Shown one piece after another: positions 50,964 through 61,802 of a stretch of 64,000 nucleotides of DNA. Position 1 is the first letter of the stretch, and the number at the start of each line of letters is the position of its first letter. Both the position numbers and the translations under genes were made by a program. The DNA lies in the NCBI RefSeq assembly GCF_002835665.1, contig NZ_PIZV01000070.1:124001-188000 (forward strand). The letters are read 5' to 3'. This stretch comes from Chryseobacterium sp. PMSZPI. Its GTDB lineage: Bacteria > Bacteroidota > Bacteroidia > Flavobacteriales > Weeksellaceae. The notes below the pieces were generated by a model. That model saw nothing but the letters and a program-made list of their open reading frames with translations, did not search any database and was not told the origin of the DNA.

Positions 50964-52898
50964 TTATTGTTTCTTAATTAAGCTTATCACCTGGTTTTCA
51001 AACTTTGAAGCAACTCCCCAGATTTGTTTAAATGCAGGATAATATTCTTTTGGATAATCTGCACTGCCAATTTTGGTAGTGGTTATCACTTCCAGTTTAT
51101 TATTTTTTTGCTCAGCCATATAGCTATATTCTATTTCTTTATCTTCTGTCACAATTCTTTTATTTTGTGGCATTTCTTCAATGACATAGCCTTCCGGAAT
51201 CTCAAAAGTGATTTTTTTCACTTTTGTAGAAGGAGCTCCAAAATCAATAGGATGTTTTCTGACTTCGGTTTGATCAAACTCATTAGAGTTTTTACTTAAA
51301 AACAGCATAGGATTGATGATCATTTTTTTCCCAATTCTATCAATCATGTTCATGGATGAGAATTTCATGGTACTTTCAAACTCACCATTTTCCAACACTT
51401 TTGAATTGATATCTGTAAAATCTACTGAAAAATTTTCTTTATATTGCTTCTTATATTTCTCCGGATTTTCATCATAGCTATCCTTCACATACATTGCAAA
51501 AGTTCCGGTATCTTTATCAGAATACGTTCCGGAAACACTGCCATCTTCATTCATTTTTGCATCTACGGTAAGGAAAGTACTTCCCGGTTTGGTATTGGTC
51601 AACTGAATCTGTAACGTTTTATCTTTATTAAGCAAAATACCATATTGATTCCAGTCTCTTAAAGGAAGTTCATCCATAGAAGATTGTTTGGATGTTGCAT
51701 CATATATATGAAGCCTCTCTCCTATTTTTATGGTAGCCAATACAAAATTCATATTGGAAACATTGGGTGAAACAAGATTAATTAATCCGTTATCTACAGT
51801 AGAAATAAGAAGTGGATCCGCTTTAATTCCGGCTTCACGAAGAAGCATGATTAAAAAGAGATTTATTTCCGCAGCATTACCAATTTTAGTTTCCAACAAT
51901 TTTTTAATGCCATTTTCTGTATAAATCCCTCTGTCCTTATTCCATGTAAACGTTTTTTGAACATATGCAAAAATAGCATTAGCTCTTTCCTGCTCGTTTT
52001 TTATCTCCAACACCCCTGAAGGCATATTTTCCCTGGCAAGTTTTGACCTTTTTAGTTCCTCTCCAAAATCCTCATTTTCCTGAAGTCTTTTATTAATCTG
52101 TTCCCAAGATGATGAGTATAATTTAAGAATACCAAAATTCGTCGAGTTAAGCTCTGCACTTATTTTAGTTCGATGATTTCTATCATTTCTCACAAATTTC
52201 TCCGTTTTAAAACCTTTTACATTTTCATAAGCGAATCTATAGGTCTTATATTGGGAAGAATACATATTTCTTTCTTCTACCTCTTTATATTTAGGCATTA
52301 AATCTCCTGTATAATTTATATTGTAAGCAATATTAAGAGGAGCATCCAAAACATATTCTGTATAAAGAGACGGAGTATCCGATTCTATTAAAATTTCCGG
52401 AATGATAAAAAGAAACGGAGATATCACATCGTACTGATATTCTATAACAGAACCGTCTTTTACATTGGGAAAAGCAAATTTCGAAACCGTAACATATTTA
52501 CTTTCTTTACTTTTATATTGTGAGCTTTTTTCTACTTTCAAAGGCATTACGGTTCCGTTTTCCAGGTTATAGGTGAATGCTTTGAATTTAGTTAAGGTCT
52601 CTGTATCATGACTATTTTTGTAAATCGGAACTTCAACATTCAACCAATCTTCCGCTTTATCTTTGTTATAAATCTTTACCCTGTAAAAATGTTTTTTATG
52701 CAAGGTCCCTGTCCCAGTATCAACCATAAAATGTACGGATTTATATAAAATTTCCGCAGGTGCATTTTCGTCCAGCAATGATTTCGTTTTCGACAAATCA
52801 GCTTCGGAAAATTTAGGAGGGTTTAAAAATTCTTTTTTTTGAGCATTCACAAACATGAAGCTTGTTGAACAAATGGTTACCAGTATTATTTTCTTCAT
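50964..52898 (-). CDS. DUF3857 transglutaminase-like protein, active site lost
   Basis: This 644-residue exported protein has a signal peptide ending MFVNAQ. It has an N-terminal DUF3857 beta domain (about 60-240), a central transglutaminase-like domain (about 290-400) and a C-terminal beta region. Where active relatives have a GDC Cys and an NH His, this protein reads IGNAAEINLFL and SNMNFVLATI. The catalytic Cys and His are therefore replaced, although YDAT keeps the Asp. It is probably a non-catalytic scaffold. It starts 1 base after its paralogue's stop, so the two are co-translated. Confidence 0.85.
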   Translation of the reverse strand: MKKIILVTICSTSFMFVNAQKKEFLNPPKFSEADLSKTKSLLDENAPAEILYKSVHFMVDTGTGTLHKKHFYRVKIYNKDKAEDWLNVEVPIYKNSHDTETLTKFKAFTYNLENGTVMPLKVEKSSQYKSKESKYVTVSKFAFPNVKDGSVIEYQYDVISPFLFIIPEILIESDTPSLYTEYVLDAPLNIAYNINYTGDLMPKYKEVEERNMYSSQYKTYRFAYENVKGFKTEKFVRNDRNHRTKISAELNSTNFGILKLYSSSWEQINKRLQENEDFGEELKRSKLARENMPSGVLEIKNEQERANAIFAYVQKTFTWNKDRGIYTENGIKKLLETKIGNAAEINLFLIMLLREAGIKADPLLISTVDNGLINLVSPNVSNMNFVLATIKIGERLHIYDATSKQSSMDELPLRDWNQYGILLNKDKTLQIQLTNTKPGSTFLTVDAKMNEDGSVSGTYSDKDTGTFAMYVKDSYDENPEKYKKQYKENFSVDFTDINSKVLENGEFESTMKFSSMNMIDRIGKKMIINPMLFLSKNSNEFDQTEVRKHPIDFGAPSTKVKKITFEIPEGYVIEEMPQNKRIVTEDKEIEYSYMAEQKNNKLEVITTTKIGSADYPKEYYPAFKQIWGVASKFENQVISLIKKQ

Positions 52899-52899
52899 C

Positions 52900-54798
52900 T
52901 TATATTTTTGTAATTAAAATTTTTGAATTATCCATGTTGATGGTTTTCTTTCTGAACCCCACGTATTCATTATATTTTTCTTTTGGATAGATTCCTTTAT
53001 TGATCTGTATTTTCCGCATTACTTTTACTTCATCTCCGTTTTTAACAAAGCTGAGTTTATAATGACCAAATTCTGAGGTGATATTTACATTATTAGGGAT
53101 TTCATCAATTTTATAACCTTTAGGAAGATTAAAGGCTATTTCGTATTCGTCCTCAAAAGACTGTCTGATTTCAAAAGGAAGTTCCCGATGCTCATCGGCT
53201 TTATAAACAGCATCAGTAAATATAGGAACTGCCCTGAATATAAGGCTATTCCCTGCTTTTTTAGAAAAATTGTTGGTTTTAAAATCAATATCATAGCTAA
53301 TGATCGCTCTATCTTTATCATTAACCATATTTTTCATCTCAACTTTTTCAAAGTTGAGAACACTAAGCCTGCTTTTCAACGCCTCATTTCTTTCTTTAGG
53401 TCCAAGGCTTACAAATCCTAAATTGTAGTCATATTGACTTCCTGTGTAAGAAAAACTTCCTTCTCCGGTAATGCTATTATCTTCTCCTATATTGATTTTA
53501 AGGGTCTGCTTTTCTTTGTTTTGTTCCGCAGAATAAGTTGGAGTATTGATAAGTTCTATTCCATTTTTGCTTACTGAAAGTACATTTCTATCTGTTGTAT
53601 TATATGAAAGATGATTAAACCCTATCTGTTGTGAAGTATTTTCAAGCCAAATCTTATCTTTTTCGGTAGGAACCATTAAAATGATGTGGTTTCCTCCCAT
53701 TCTCGGAAAATCAGGATCAAAAGAAACTGATGAAAGACTGGAATTGATAACACAATAATAAGAGGGAATTCCGGCTTCATCCAACATGACCTTCATATAA
53801 TTACTAAGCCCTTTACAGTCTCCATACCCTTTTTTCTGAACTTCATCCGGCAGCATAGGAAGCCAACCTCCAATTCCTAAACCAACAGCAATATATCTGG
53901 TTTTGGACTGCATATACTGATAAATCTTTTTCACCTTCTCTTCAGTAGATCCTTGTAACTGTAAAGCTGCAACTTCTGCTTTAATAGCAGGAGTGGAAAC
54001 AGCAACCGGCTCCACAAGATTTTTGTAATACCAGCTTCCAAAGTCAGCCCAACTGTTTATCGTTCCTTCTTTACCTGCCAAATTAAACCTTGTCAAAGTA
54101 AAACTTACCTTGGGTAAAATTTTCACAGGTTGTGGAATCAATGAAGCCTCTTCAATAGCCGGAACATTCTGATATGAATAGACTTTTTCCCCTCCATTAT
54201 CTTTTTCGACCACAGAAGCATAGCCATATTTTGATGGATAAATCTTAGTTTTAAGCTCTATTCCCGATTTATTGGTTATTTTAAATTGAGACTCTTCCAG
54301 CGCTGTGTTTGTAGTGGAAAAAGGAACAAAATCCGGAATGAAAACCGTATTTTCATTGGAGATCTGATAAGCAAAATCTACTGTATAAGGATATGTTGCT
54401 GAAGTATAAGATAACGTCAGCATTCTGTTATCAGAATAGAATACCCCCTGAGGATTATTCGCGTAATCTTTAAAGTCGGATTTCGAAAAACTCTTTATTT
54501 TTTTCCCTGCTTCATCATAAATCGTAACTTTTACATCCGAAATATTATCTCCTTTTTTATAAGGAATATACATGATCGCTTTTGAATCTCCATCTTTATT
54601 TAAAACCGTGGTTACTGTATTAGTCTGATATTTTATATCATCAACTTTATTTATCTGAACTGTAGTAAGGTCTTTTCTGATAACAACATCAGCATTTTTC
54701 TTTAAATTTTCGGGAATTGCAGAAGCCGGATATGCTTGTGCAAAATATAGTGAGGCAGTAGACAAGGCCCCTATAAGTAGGATTTTCATCATGGTCAT
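52900..54798 (-). CDS. DUF3857 transglutaminase-like protein, Cys/His retained
   Basis: This 632-residue paralogue of the downstream gene has a signal peptide ending LYFAQA, a DUF3857 domain, then a transglutaminase core with KGYGDCKGLSNYMKVML (Cys) and MGGNHIILMV (His). The usual Asp position reads WLENTS (Glu). The C-terminal part is a beta-rich domain. Whether it is active as a peptidase or cross-linker is unknown. A TATTTTTG box (54816-54809) ends 10 bases before the first ATG. ATGs at 54792 and 54789 are equally good starts. Confidence 0.85.
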   Translation of the reverse strand: MTMMKILLIGALSTASLYFAQAYPASAIPENLKKNADVVIRKDLTTVQINKVDDIKYQTNTVTTVLNKDGDSKAIMYIPYKKGDNISDVKVTIYDEAGKKIKSFSKSDFKDYANNPQGVFYSDNRMLTLSYTSATYPYTVDFAYQISNENTVFIPDFVPFSTTNTALEESQFKITNKSGIELKTKIYPSKYGYASVVEKDNGGEKVYSYQNVPAIEEASLIPQPVKILPKVSFTLTRFNLAGKEGTINSWADFGSWYYKNLVEPVAVSTPAIKAEVAALQLQGSTEEKVKKIYQYMQSKTRYIAVGLGIGGWLPMLPDEVQKKGYGDCKGLSNYMKVMLDEAGIPSYYCVINSSLSSVSFDPDFPRMGGNHIILMVPTEKDKIWLENTSQQIGFNHLSYNTTDRNVLSVSKNGIELINTPTYSAEQNKEKQTLKINIGEDNSITGEGSFSYTGSQYDYNLGFVSLGPKERNEALKSRLSVLNFEKVEMKNMVNDKDRAIISYDIDFKTNNFSKKAGNSLIFRAVPIFTDAVYKADEHRELPFEIRQSFEDEYEIAFNLPKGYKIDEIPNNVNITSEFGHYKLSFVKNGDEVKVMRKIQINKGIYPKEKYNEYVGFRKKTINMDNSKILITKI

Positions 54799-54808
54799 TA
54801 AAATTATG

Positions 54809-54816
54809 CAAAAATA
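54809..54816 (-). promoter_or_regulatory. -7 box of the DUF3857 operon
   Basis: TATTTTTG on the minus strand, an exact match, lies 10-20 bases before the three clustered ATG codons. Upstream to about 55090 the spacer holds only a small GACCCCAC/GTGGAGTC hairpin near 54857-54875 and AT-rich sequence. Confidence 0.45.
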
Positions 54817-55099
54817 ATAAAATCTTAATAACTGTTAAAATATATATATACAGAAAGACCCCACGCCGTGGAGTCTGTCATTAATTTTAATGTATTCTAA
54901 ATCTACTTAATAATATACAAGCAGAGAGAACAATTAAAAAACTCTATATATAACCTAAATTTAAAATTCGTTCCTTAAAATATGTGGTATTGAAAATATT
55001 TGTTTAGTGTTTCAAATTTAACAACTAATCATTTTACAATAATTCAAATATCGTAGAATTATTTACATCCAACAGTCAAATAAATTCTACAAAAAAAGA

Positions 55100-55229
55100 G
55101 AGGTTGTCTCAAAAGTGTCATTCTGAATGAAATGCAATGTAATGAAGAATCTCAAACAATTGACTAACAATGAGATTCTTCCTTCGCCAGAATGACAAAA
55201 GCCAATTGTTTGACTTTTGAGACAACCTC
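55100..55229. repeat. 130-bp nested palindromic element
   Basis: Outer arms GAGGTTGTCTCAAAAGT (55100-55116) and its exact complement (55213-55229) enclose further paired blocks: GTCATTCTG with CAGAATGAC, and GAAGAATCTCA with TGAGATTCTTC. The whole can fold into one long interrupted hairpin. It has no coding potential. It lies 8 bases after the stop of the DUF5684 gene and may double as its terminator. It looks like a REP/MITE-class element. Confidence 0.85.
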
Positions 55230-55237
55230 CTTCTTTA

Positions 55238-55666
55238 TTATACTGTATCATCAGGAATTCTTGCACTATCGTAGGAATCGCTTCCGAGTCCCAATACAGG
55301 GATAAAAATGAAACCTAAGAAAAACAAAAGGATTGTGTATAAAGGAGTTTCTTTTCCAAAGCCTTTTGATAGCCTATTACATACGATCCAGGTTATAAAT
55401 AAATTGACCACAGGAATAAAGAATAGGATAATCCACCATATTGGCTTTTTTACAATGGCCAACATAACAATCGTGTTATAAATAGGAATAAAAGCTGCCC
55501 AAGCATCTTCTCTTCCTGCTTTCTTAAAAATCTTATACGTACAATATCCATAAAATAGATAGATAAGAAGACTCATAAACATACTTCCCATTCCTAGCCC
55601 TGCAGCTGCAGCTCCAGAAACTGCGCTCACGTTTTCGTAAGAATCTGTTTGTAAAATAGTTAACAT
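55238..55666 (-). CDS. DUF5684 membrane protein
   Basis: The protein has 142 residues from the ATG at 55666. After an Ala/Gly-rich start it has about three hydrophobic helices and the motif KKAGREDAWAAFIPIYNTIVMLAIVKKPIWW. That motif is typical of DUF5684 and also of the membrane domain that precedes some Bacteroidota signal peptidases. The role is unknown. A TATATTTG box (55698-55691) 24 bases upstream supports the start. Confidence 0.78.
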   Translation of the reverse strand: MLTILQTDSYENVSAVSGAAAAGLGMGSMFMSLLIYLFYGYCTYKIFKKAGREDAWAAFIPIYNTIVMLAIVKKPIWWIILFFIPVVNLFITWIVCNRLSKGFGKETPLYTILLFFLGFIFIPVLGLGSDSYDSARIPDDTV

Positions 55667-55690
55667 AGTATTATTTTTTATTGGTTCCTC

Positions 55691-55698
55691 CAAATATA
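55691..55698 (-). promoter_or_regulatory. -7 box of the DUF5684 gene
   Basis: TATATTTG on the minus strand is an exact consensus match upstream of the ATG at 55666. It overlaps the A-rich flank of the gyrB terminator. Confidence 0.45.
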
Positions 55699-55730
55699 AA
55701 AAAAGCTTCTAAATAATTAGAAGCTTTTTT
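55699..55730 (-). terminator. gyrB terminator
   Basis: AAAAAAGCTTCTAA pairs perfectly with TTAGAAGCTTTTTT around a 4-base loop, 21 bases after the gyrB stop. Confidence 0.88.
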
Positions 55731-55751
55731 AGTCATATTTTTTAGAAACAA

Positions 55752-58044
<2,293 letters not shown>

Positions 58045-59388
58045 ATGGATGATTTTATAGCAGCCCGTGCTCAGATGGCTCTGTCTCTGGGCTTTCATAT
58101 CATATTCTCCTGTGTAGGTATGGTAATGCCCTTTTTAATGGCTTTTGCCCACTGGAAATACTTAAAAACAAATAATGAAGTTTACAAAGGGCTTACCAAA
58201 GCCTGGAGCAAAGGAGTAGCCATCTTATTTGCCACAGGTGCCGTATCCGGAACAATGCTTTCTTTTGAGCTGGGACTTTTATGGCCTGGATTCATGAAAC
58301 ATGCAGGTCCTATTTTTGGAATGCCGTTTTCTTTAGAAGGAACAGCGTTCTTCATTGAAGCGATAGCCATCGGATTCTTTTTATATGGTTGGGACAAATT
58401 CAATAAATGGTTTCACTGGTTTTGTGGTTTTCTTGTGGGTTTAAGCGGTTTGGCTTCCGGGATACTCGTTGTAGCGGCCAATGCATGGATGAACTCTCCT
58501 ACCGGATTTGATTATATTAACGGACAGTACTTAAATATTGATCCTATCAAGGCAATGTTCAATGATGCTTGGTTTCCACAGGCTCTCCATATGACAGTGG
58601 CTGCATTTTGTGCGACAGGATTTGCTGTAGCTGGCGTTCATGCCTTTATGATTATACGAAAAAGAAATGTTGAATTCCATACTAAGGCTTTTAGAATTGC
58701 TGTTGGCTTTGCCCTTATCGGAGCATTTGGAGCCCCTTTAAGTGGTGATGTTGCGGCCAAATCTGTTGCAGAAAGACAACCTATTAAATTAGCCGCCATG
58801 GAGGCCCACTTTGAAACAGAGAAAGGAGCTTCATTTGTTATCGGAGGTATTCCTGATGAGAAAAAAGAGGAAATAAAATATGCCGTTAAAATTCCGAAAG
58901 TTTTGAGCTTTCTGGTAAGCAATGACTTCAATGCTGAAGTAAAAGGACTTAAGGATTTCCCTAAAGATGAATGGCCTCCGGTTGCAGTGGTTCATTATGC
59001 TTTTCAGATCATGATCTTCTTTGGTGTTGTAATGATCTGTATCGGGGCAGTTTATTTATATGCTTTCTTCTTCCGAAAAGAATGGCTGGCAAAACACTGG
59101 CTATTAAAAACATTCTTAATCGCCACTCCATTTGGATATATTGCTTTAGAAGCCGGATGGACAGTTACTGAAGTTGGTCGACAACCCTGGATTATCTATG
59201 GAGTGATGAAAACAATAGATGCAGTAACTCCAATGCCGGGGATACAGTATTCATTCTACTTCTTCACGGCTATTTTTGTATCGTTATCCTTAATTCTTGT
59301 CTTCCTTTTAAGAAGGCAGATACAGATGGTACCTCAACTTTACGATCCTACCGATACTCAGTTTAACGATAAAAACAAGAAATCATGA
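58045..59388 (+). CDS. cydA: Cytochrome bd oxidase subunit I
   Basis: This 447-residue protein has about nine membrane helices. It shows the haem and quinol features MALSLGFHIIFSCVGMVMP, FSLEGTAFFIEAIAIGFFLYGW and the GRQPW motif (TEVGRQPWIIYG). The Q-loop between about residues 250 and 310 is short, lacking the long insertion of E. coli CydA. It reduces oxygen with menaquinol at high affinity. It overlaps cydB by 4 bases (ATGA). Confidence 0.95.
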   Translation: MDDFIAARAQMALSLGFHIIFSCVGMVMPFLMAFAHWKYLKTNNEVYKGLTKAWSKGVAILFATGAVSGTMLSFELGLLWPGFMKHAGPIFGMPFSLEGTAFFIEAIAIGFFLYGWDKFNKWFHWFCGFLVGLSGLASGILVVAANAWMNSPTGFDYINGQYLNIDPIKAMFNDAWFPQALHMTVAAFCATGFAVAGVHAFMIIRKRNVEFHTKAFRIAVGFALIGAFGAPLSGDVAAKSVAERQPIKLAAMEAHFETEKGASFVIGGIPDEKKEEIKYAVKIPKVLSFLVSNDFNAEVKGLKDFPKDEWPPVAVVHYAFQIMIFFGVVMICIGAVYLYAFFFRKEWLAKHWLLKTFLIATPFGYIALEAGWTVTEVGRQPWIIYGVMKTIDAVTPMPGIQYSFYFFTAIFVSLSLILVFLLRRQIQMVPQLYDPTDTQFNDKNKKS

Positions 59389-60389
59389 TTTACATAGTTA
59401 TAGGCTTTCTCTGGCTTTCCATCTGTCTTTATATTATTCTGGGTGGCGCTGATTTTGGAGCCGGTATTGTCGAACTTTTCACCAATAAAAAAGCGCGCCA
59501 CAAAACTCATGAAATCATGTATGAATCCATTGCTCCGGTTTGGGAAGCTAATCATATGTGGCTGATTATTGCCATTGTAATTCTTTTTGTAGGTTTTCCT
59601 GAGATTTATACGACGATGTCTACTTACCTCCATATCCCTTTGGTATTAATGCTTTTAGGAATTATTGCAAGAGGTACTGCTTTCACCTTCAGACATTATG
59701 ATGCTGTAAAAGATAACTGGCAGGTTTTATATACGCAGATTTTCTATTATGCGAGCCTTCTAACGCCTTTCTTTTTAGGATTAATTGCTGCTGCAACTGT
59801 ATCACATTCCATCAACCCTGACGCTGTAGGCTTTCTGGATCTATATATTTTTAGCTGGTTAAACTGGTTTGGGGTTTCTGTAGGTTTATTTACAGTAGCA
59901 TTGTGTGCTTACCTTGCTTCTATTTTTTCATTGAGAGAAACTCGTGGTAAAGAAGAATTGCTATTAATGATCAGAAAATCTAAACAGACCATGATTTTTG
60001 TAGTGATTACAGGAGTTCTTGTTTTTGTGACTGCATATATCTCTGATATTCCTCTTTTGATGTGGGTCTTTTCAAAACCTTTGGGAATTATGGCCATTGC
60101 CTTTGCTACGGTTGCTTTATTGCTTATTCTAAGAGCGATGAACAGACAAAAGTTACTTCCTGTACGTGCTCTTGCAGGCTTTCAGATGGTAATGATCCTT
60201 GTGGCAGCTACTTATCAGCATAATCCAAATATTATTTTGCTAGGAAACGGGCAGCATTTGTCGCTTTTAGAACATATGGCCCCCGATAAAACTATTTCTG
60301 CTTTAGGATGGGCTTTGATGCTGGGTTCGTTGTTTATTCTACCTTTTTTGTTTTATCTGATGGCTTCTTTTACGAAGCGAAGAAAATGA
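59385..60389 (+). CDS. cydB: Cytochrome bd oxidase subunit II
   Basis: This 334-residue protein starts YIVIGFLWLSICLYIILGGADFGAGIVELF, the usual CydB opening. It contains PVWEANHMWLIIAIVILFVGFPEIY and about eight to nine helices. It partners CydA. No cydX-like micropeptide is visible in the roughly 300 AT-rich bases that follow, nor are cydC/cydD present. It ends with a short basic tail (TKRRK). Confidence 0.95.
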   Translation: MIYIVIGFLWLSICLYIILGGADFGAGIVELFTNKKARHKTHEIMYESIAPVWEANHMWLIIAIVILFVGFPEIYTTMSTYLHIPLVLMLLGIIARGTAFTFRHYDAVKDNWQVLYTQIFYYASLLTPFFLGLIAAATVSHSINPDAVGFLDLYIFSWLNWFGVSVGLFTVALCAYLASIFSLRETRGKEELLLMIRKSKQTMIFVVITGVLVFVTAYISDIPLLMWVFSKPLGIMAIAFATVALLLILRAMNRQKLLPVRALAGFQMVMILVAATYQHNPNIILLGNGQHLSLLEHMAPDKTISALGWALMLGSLFILPFLFYLMASFTKRRK

Positions 60390-60687
60390 TTTAACAATAT
60401 TTAACGAAATAATTAAACATAAATATTAAATTATAAACAATTTATTTATTATTCGAATTTCAAATTTAAAAATATAATTAAATGTTTTTTCTATTAAAAA
60501 AAACATTATGAATTAATATATCACACTATTTACATTAAATAATTATTAGAAACCATCATTTAACTTCATATAATAATATATTTAAAATCAATTAACATTA
60601 CTGAAAAACCTGTCCCTTTCATGAATTTTTGTTTAGTTTTATAATGATAGCGATTCATTATCAGTAAATTAATTTAAAAAACCATTC
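60390..60687. other. AT-rich spacer after cydB
   Basis: Nearly 300 bases of very AT-rich sequence without a coding frame or strong hairpin. The short ATGATAGCGATTCATTAT imperfect palindrome near 60643-60660 lies about 30 bases before the next ATG and could be a protein-binding site. Confidence 0.35.
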
Positions 60688-61740
60688 ATGAAATATATTA
60701 AAAGTCCTATATGGTATAGCGGATTCATACTTCTTTCTATTAACGTTTTAGGGCAGACAGGCTTATCTCCAGACCGCTACACAAGTGCCTATAAAAAGTA
60801 TGAAAATGCTACCTGCCCTGTAAAAAATAACAACATTAAAAATTATGTATATTTTTCCAGAGACAGAGAGGCAATTAAAGACCATCCATTTTTGAAGGCA
60901 CCAAAATTTGAAGGTGCACAAATCATGTATTCCTGGAAATCGCTTGAACCTGAAAAAGGAAAATATGATTTTTCGGAGATTAGAGAAGACCTTCAATATT
61001 TAAGTTCAAAAGGGAAAAAATTATTTATACAATTGCAGGATACAACTTTTGATCCTCAACTTCAAGCTGTCCCTAAATATTTATTAACCCAGGAGTATCA
61101 TGGAGGCGCTGTCATTATGCTACAAGACAATGGAGAACCAGATGGCTGGACTGCGAAAAGATGGGATTCAAATGTTCAAAAAAGATTTGCGCTACTGCTT
61201 CAGGCTTTAGGAAAAGAGTTTGACGGAAAAATAGAAGGTATTAATCTCCAGGAATCCTCTATCGGGGATGTAAAAGATCAATCTTTTTCACCTGAAATCT
61301 ATTTCAAGAGCCTGAAGATAAATATGTTGGCCATGAAAAAAGCTTTTAAAAAATCTATAACAATGCAATATGCCAATTTTATGCCCGGAGAAAGTCTTCC
61401 GGAAGATGACAAAGGTTACCTTCGGGGGCTTTATAAATATGGACAGCAAATTGGTGTTGGCCTGGGCGGCCCGGATTTAATGGTAAAAAGAAGACCTCAT
61501 CTAAATAATACGATTGCTGTAATGCATGAAGGAAAATACACTGTACCTCTTGGAATTGCTGTACAGGATGGTAATTATACCAATGATACCGATAATAGTA
61601 AAATTGTTCAGGATCATGAAAATATAGTTCCTCTTCTCAGTGCTTTTGCTGATGATTTTTTAAAAGTCAATTACATGTTCTGGGTAAATCAAGAGCCCTA
61701 TTTTATAGAAGATGTACTTCCTTGTTTTAGTTCCAAATAA
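60688..61740 (+). CDS. Secreted TIM-barrel glycosidase-like protein
   Basis: This 350-residue protein has a signal peptide ending NVLGQ. The segment AQIMYSWKSLEPEKGKYDFSEIREDLQYLSSKGKKLFIQLQD is typical of clan GH-A beta-galactosidase-like barrels (beta strand 2 and helix). GINLQESSIG offers a candidate acid/base Glu, and VNYMFWVNQEPYF a late barrel strand with a second Glu. The exact glycoside hydrolase family and substrate are not recognised. It stands alone between an AT-rich spacer and a shared terminator. Confidence 0.68.
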   Translation: MKYIKSPIWYSGFILLSINVLGQTGLSPDRYTSAYKKYENATCPVKNNNIKNYVYFSRDREAIKDHPFLKAPKFEGAQIMYSWKSLEPEKGKYDFSEIREDLQYLSSKGKKLFIQLQDTTFDPQLQAVPKYLLTQEYHGGAVIMLQDNGEPDGWTAKRWDSNVQKRFALLLQALGKEFDGKIEGINLQESSIGDVKDQSFSPEIYFKSLKINMLAMKKAFKKSITMQYANFMPGESLPEDDKGYLRGLYKYGQQIGVGLGGPDLMVKRRPHLNNTIAVMHEGKYTVPLGIAVQDGNYTNDTDNSKIVQDHENIVPLLSAFADDFLKVNYMFWVNQEPYFIEDVLPCFSSK

Positions 61741-61743
61741 AAA

Positions 61744-61784
61744 TTAAAAAGCAGAACTTTTGATGAAAGAGTTCTGCTTTTTAA
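61744..61784. terminator. Bidirectional terminator between the glycosidase-like gene and lysS
   Basis: TTAAAAAGCAGAACT (61744-61758) pairs with AGTTCTGCTTTTTAA (61770-61784), with A/T flanks for both convergent genes. Confidence 0.85.
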
Positions 61785-61802
61785 TATATAATCTATACCG
61801 TA

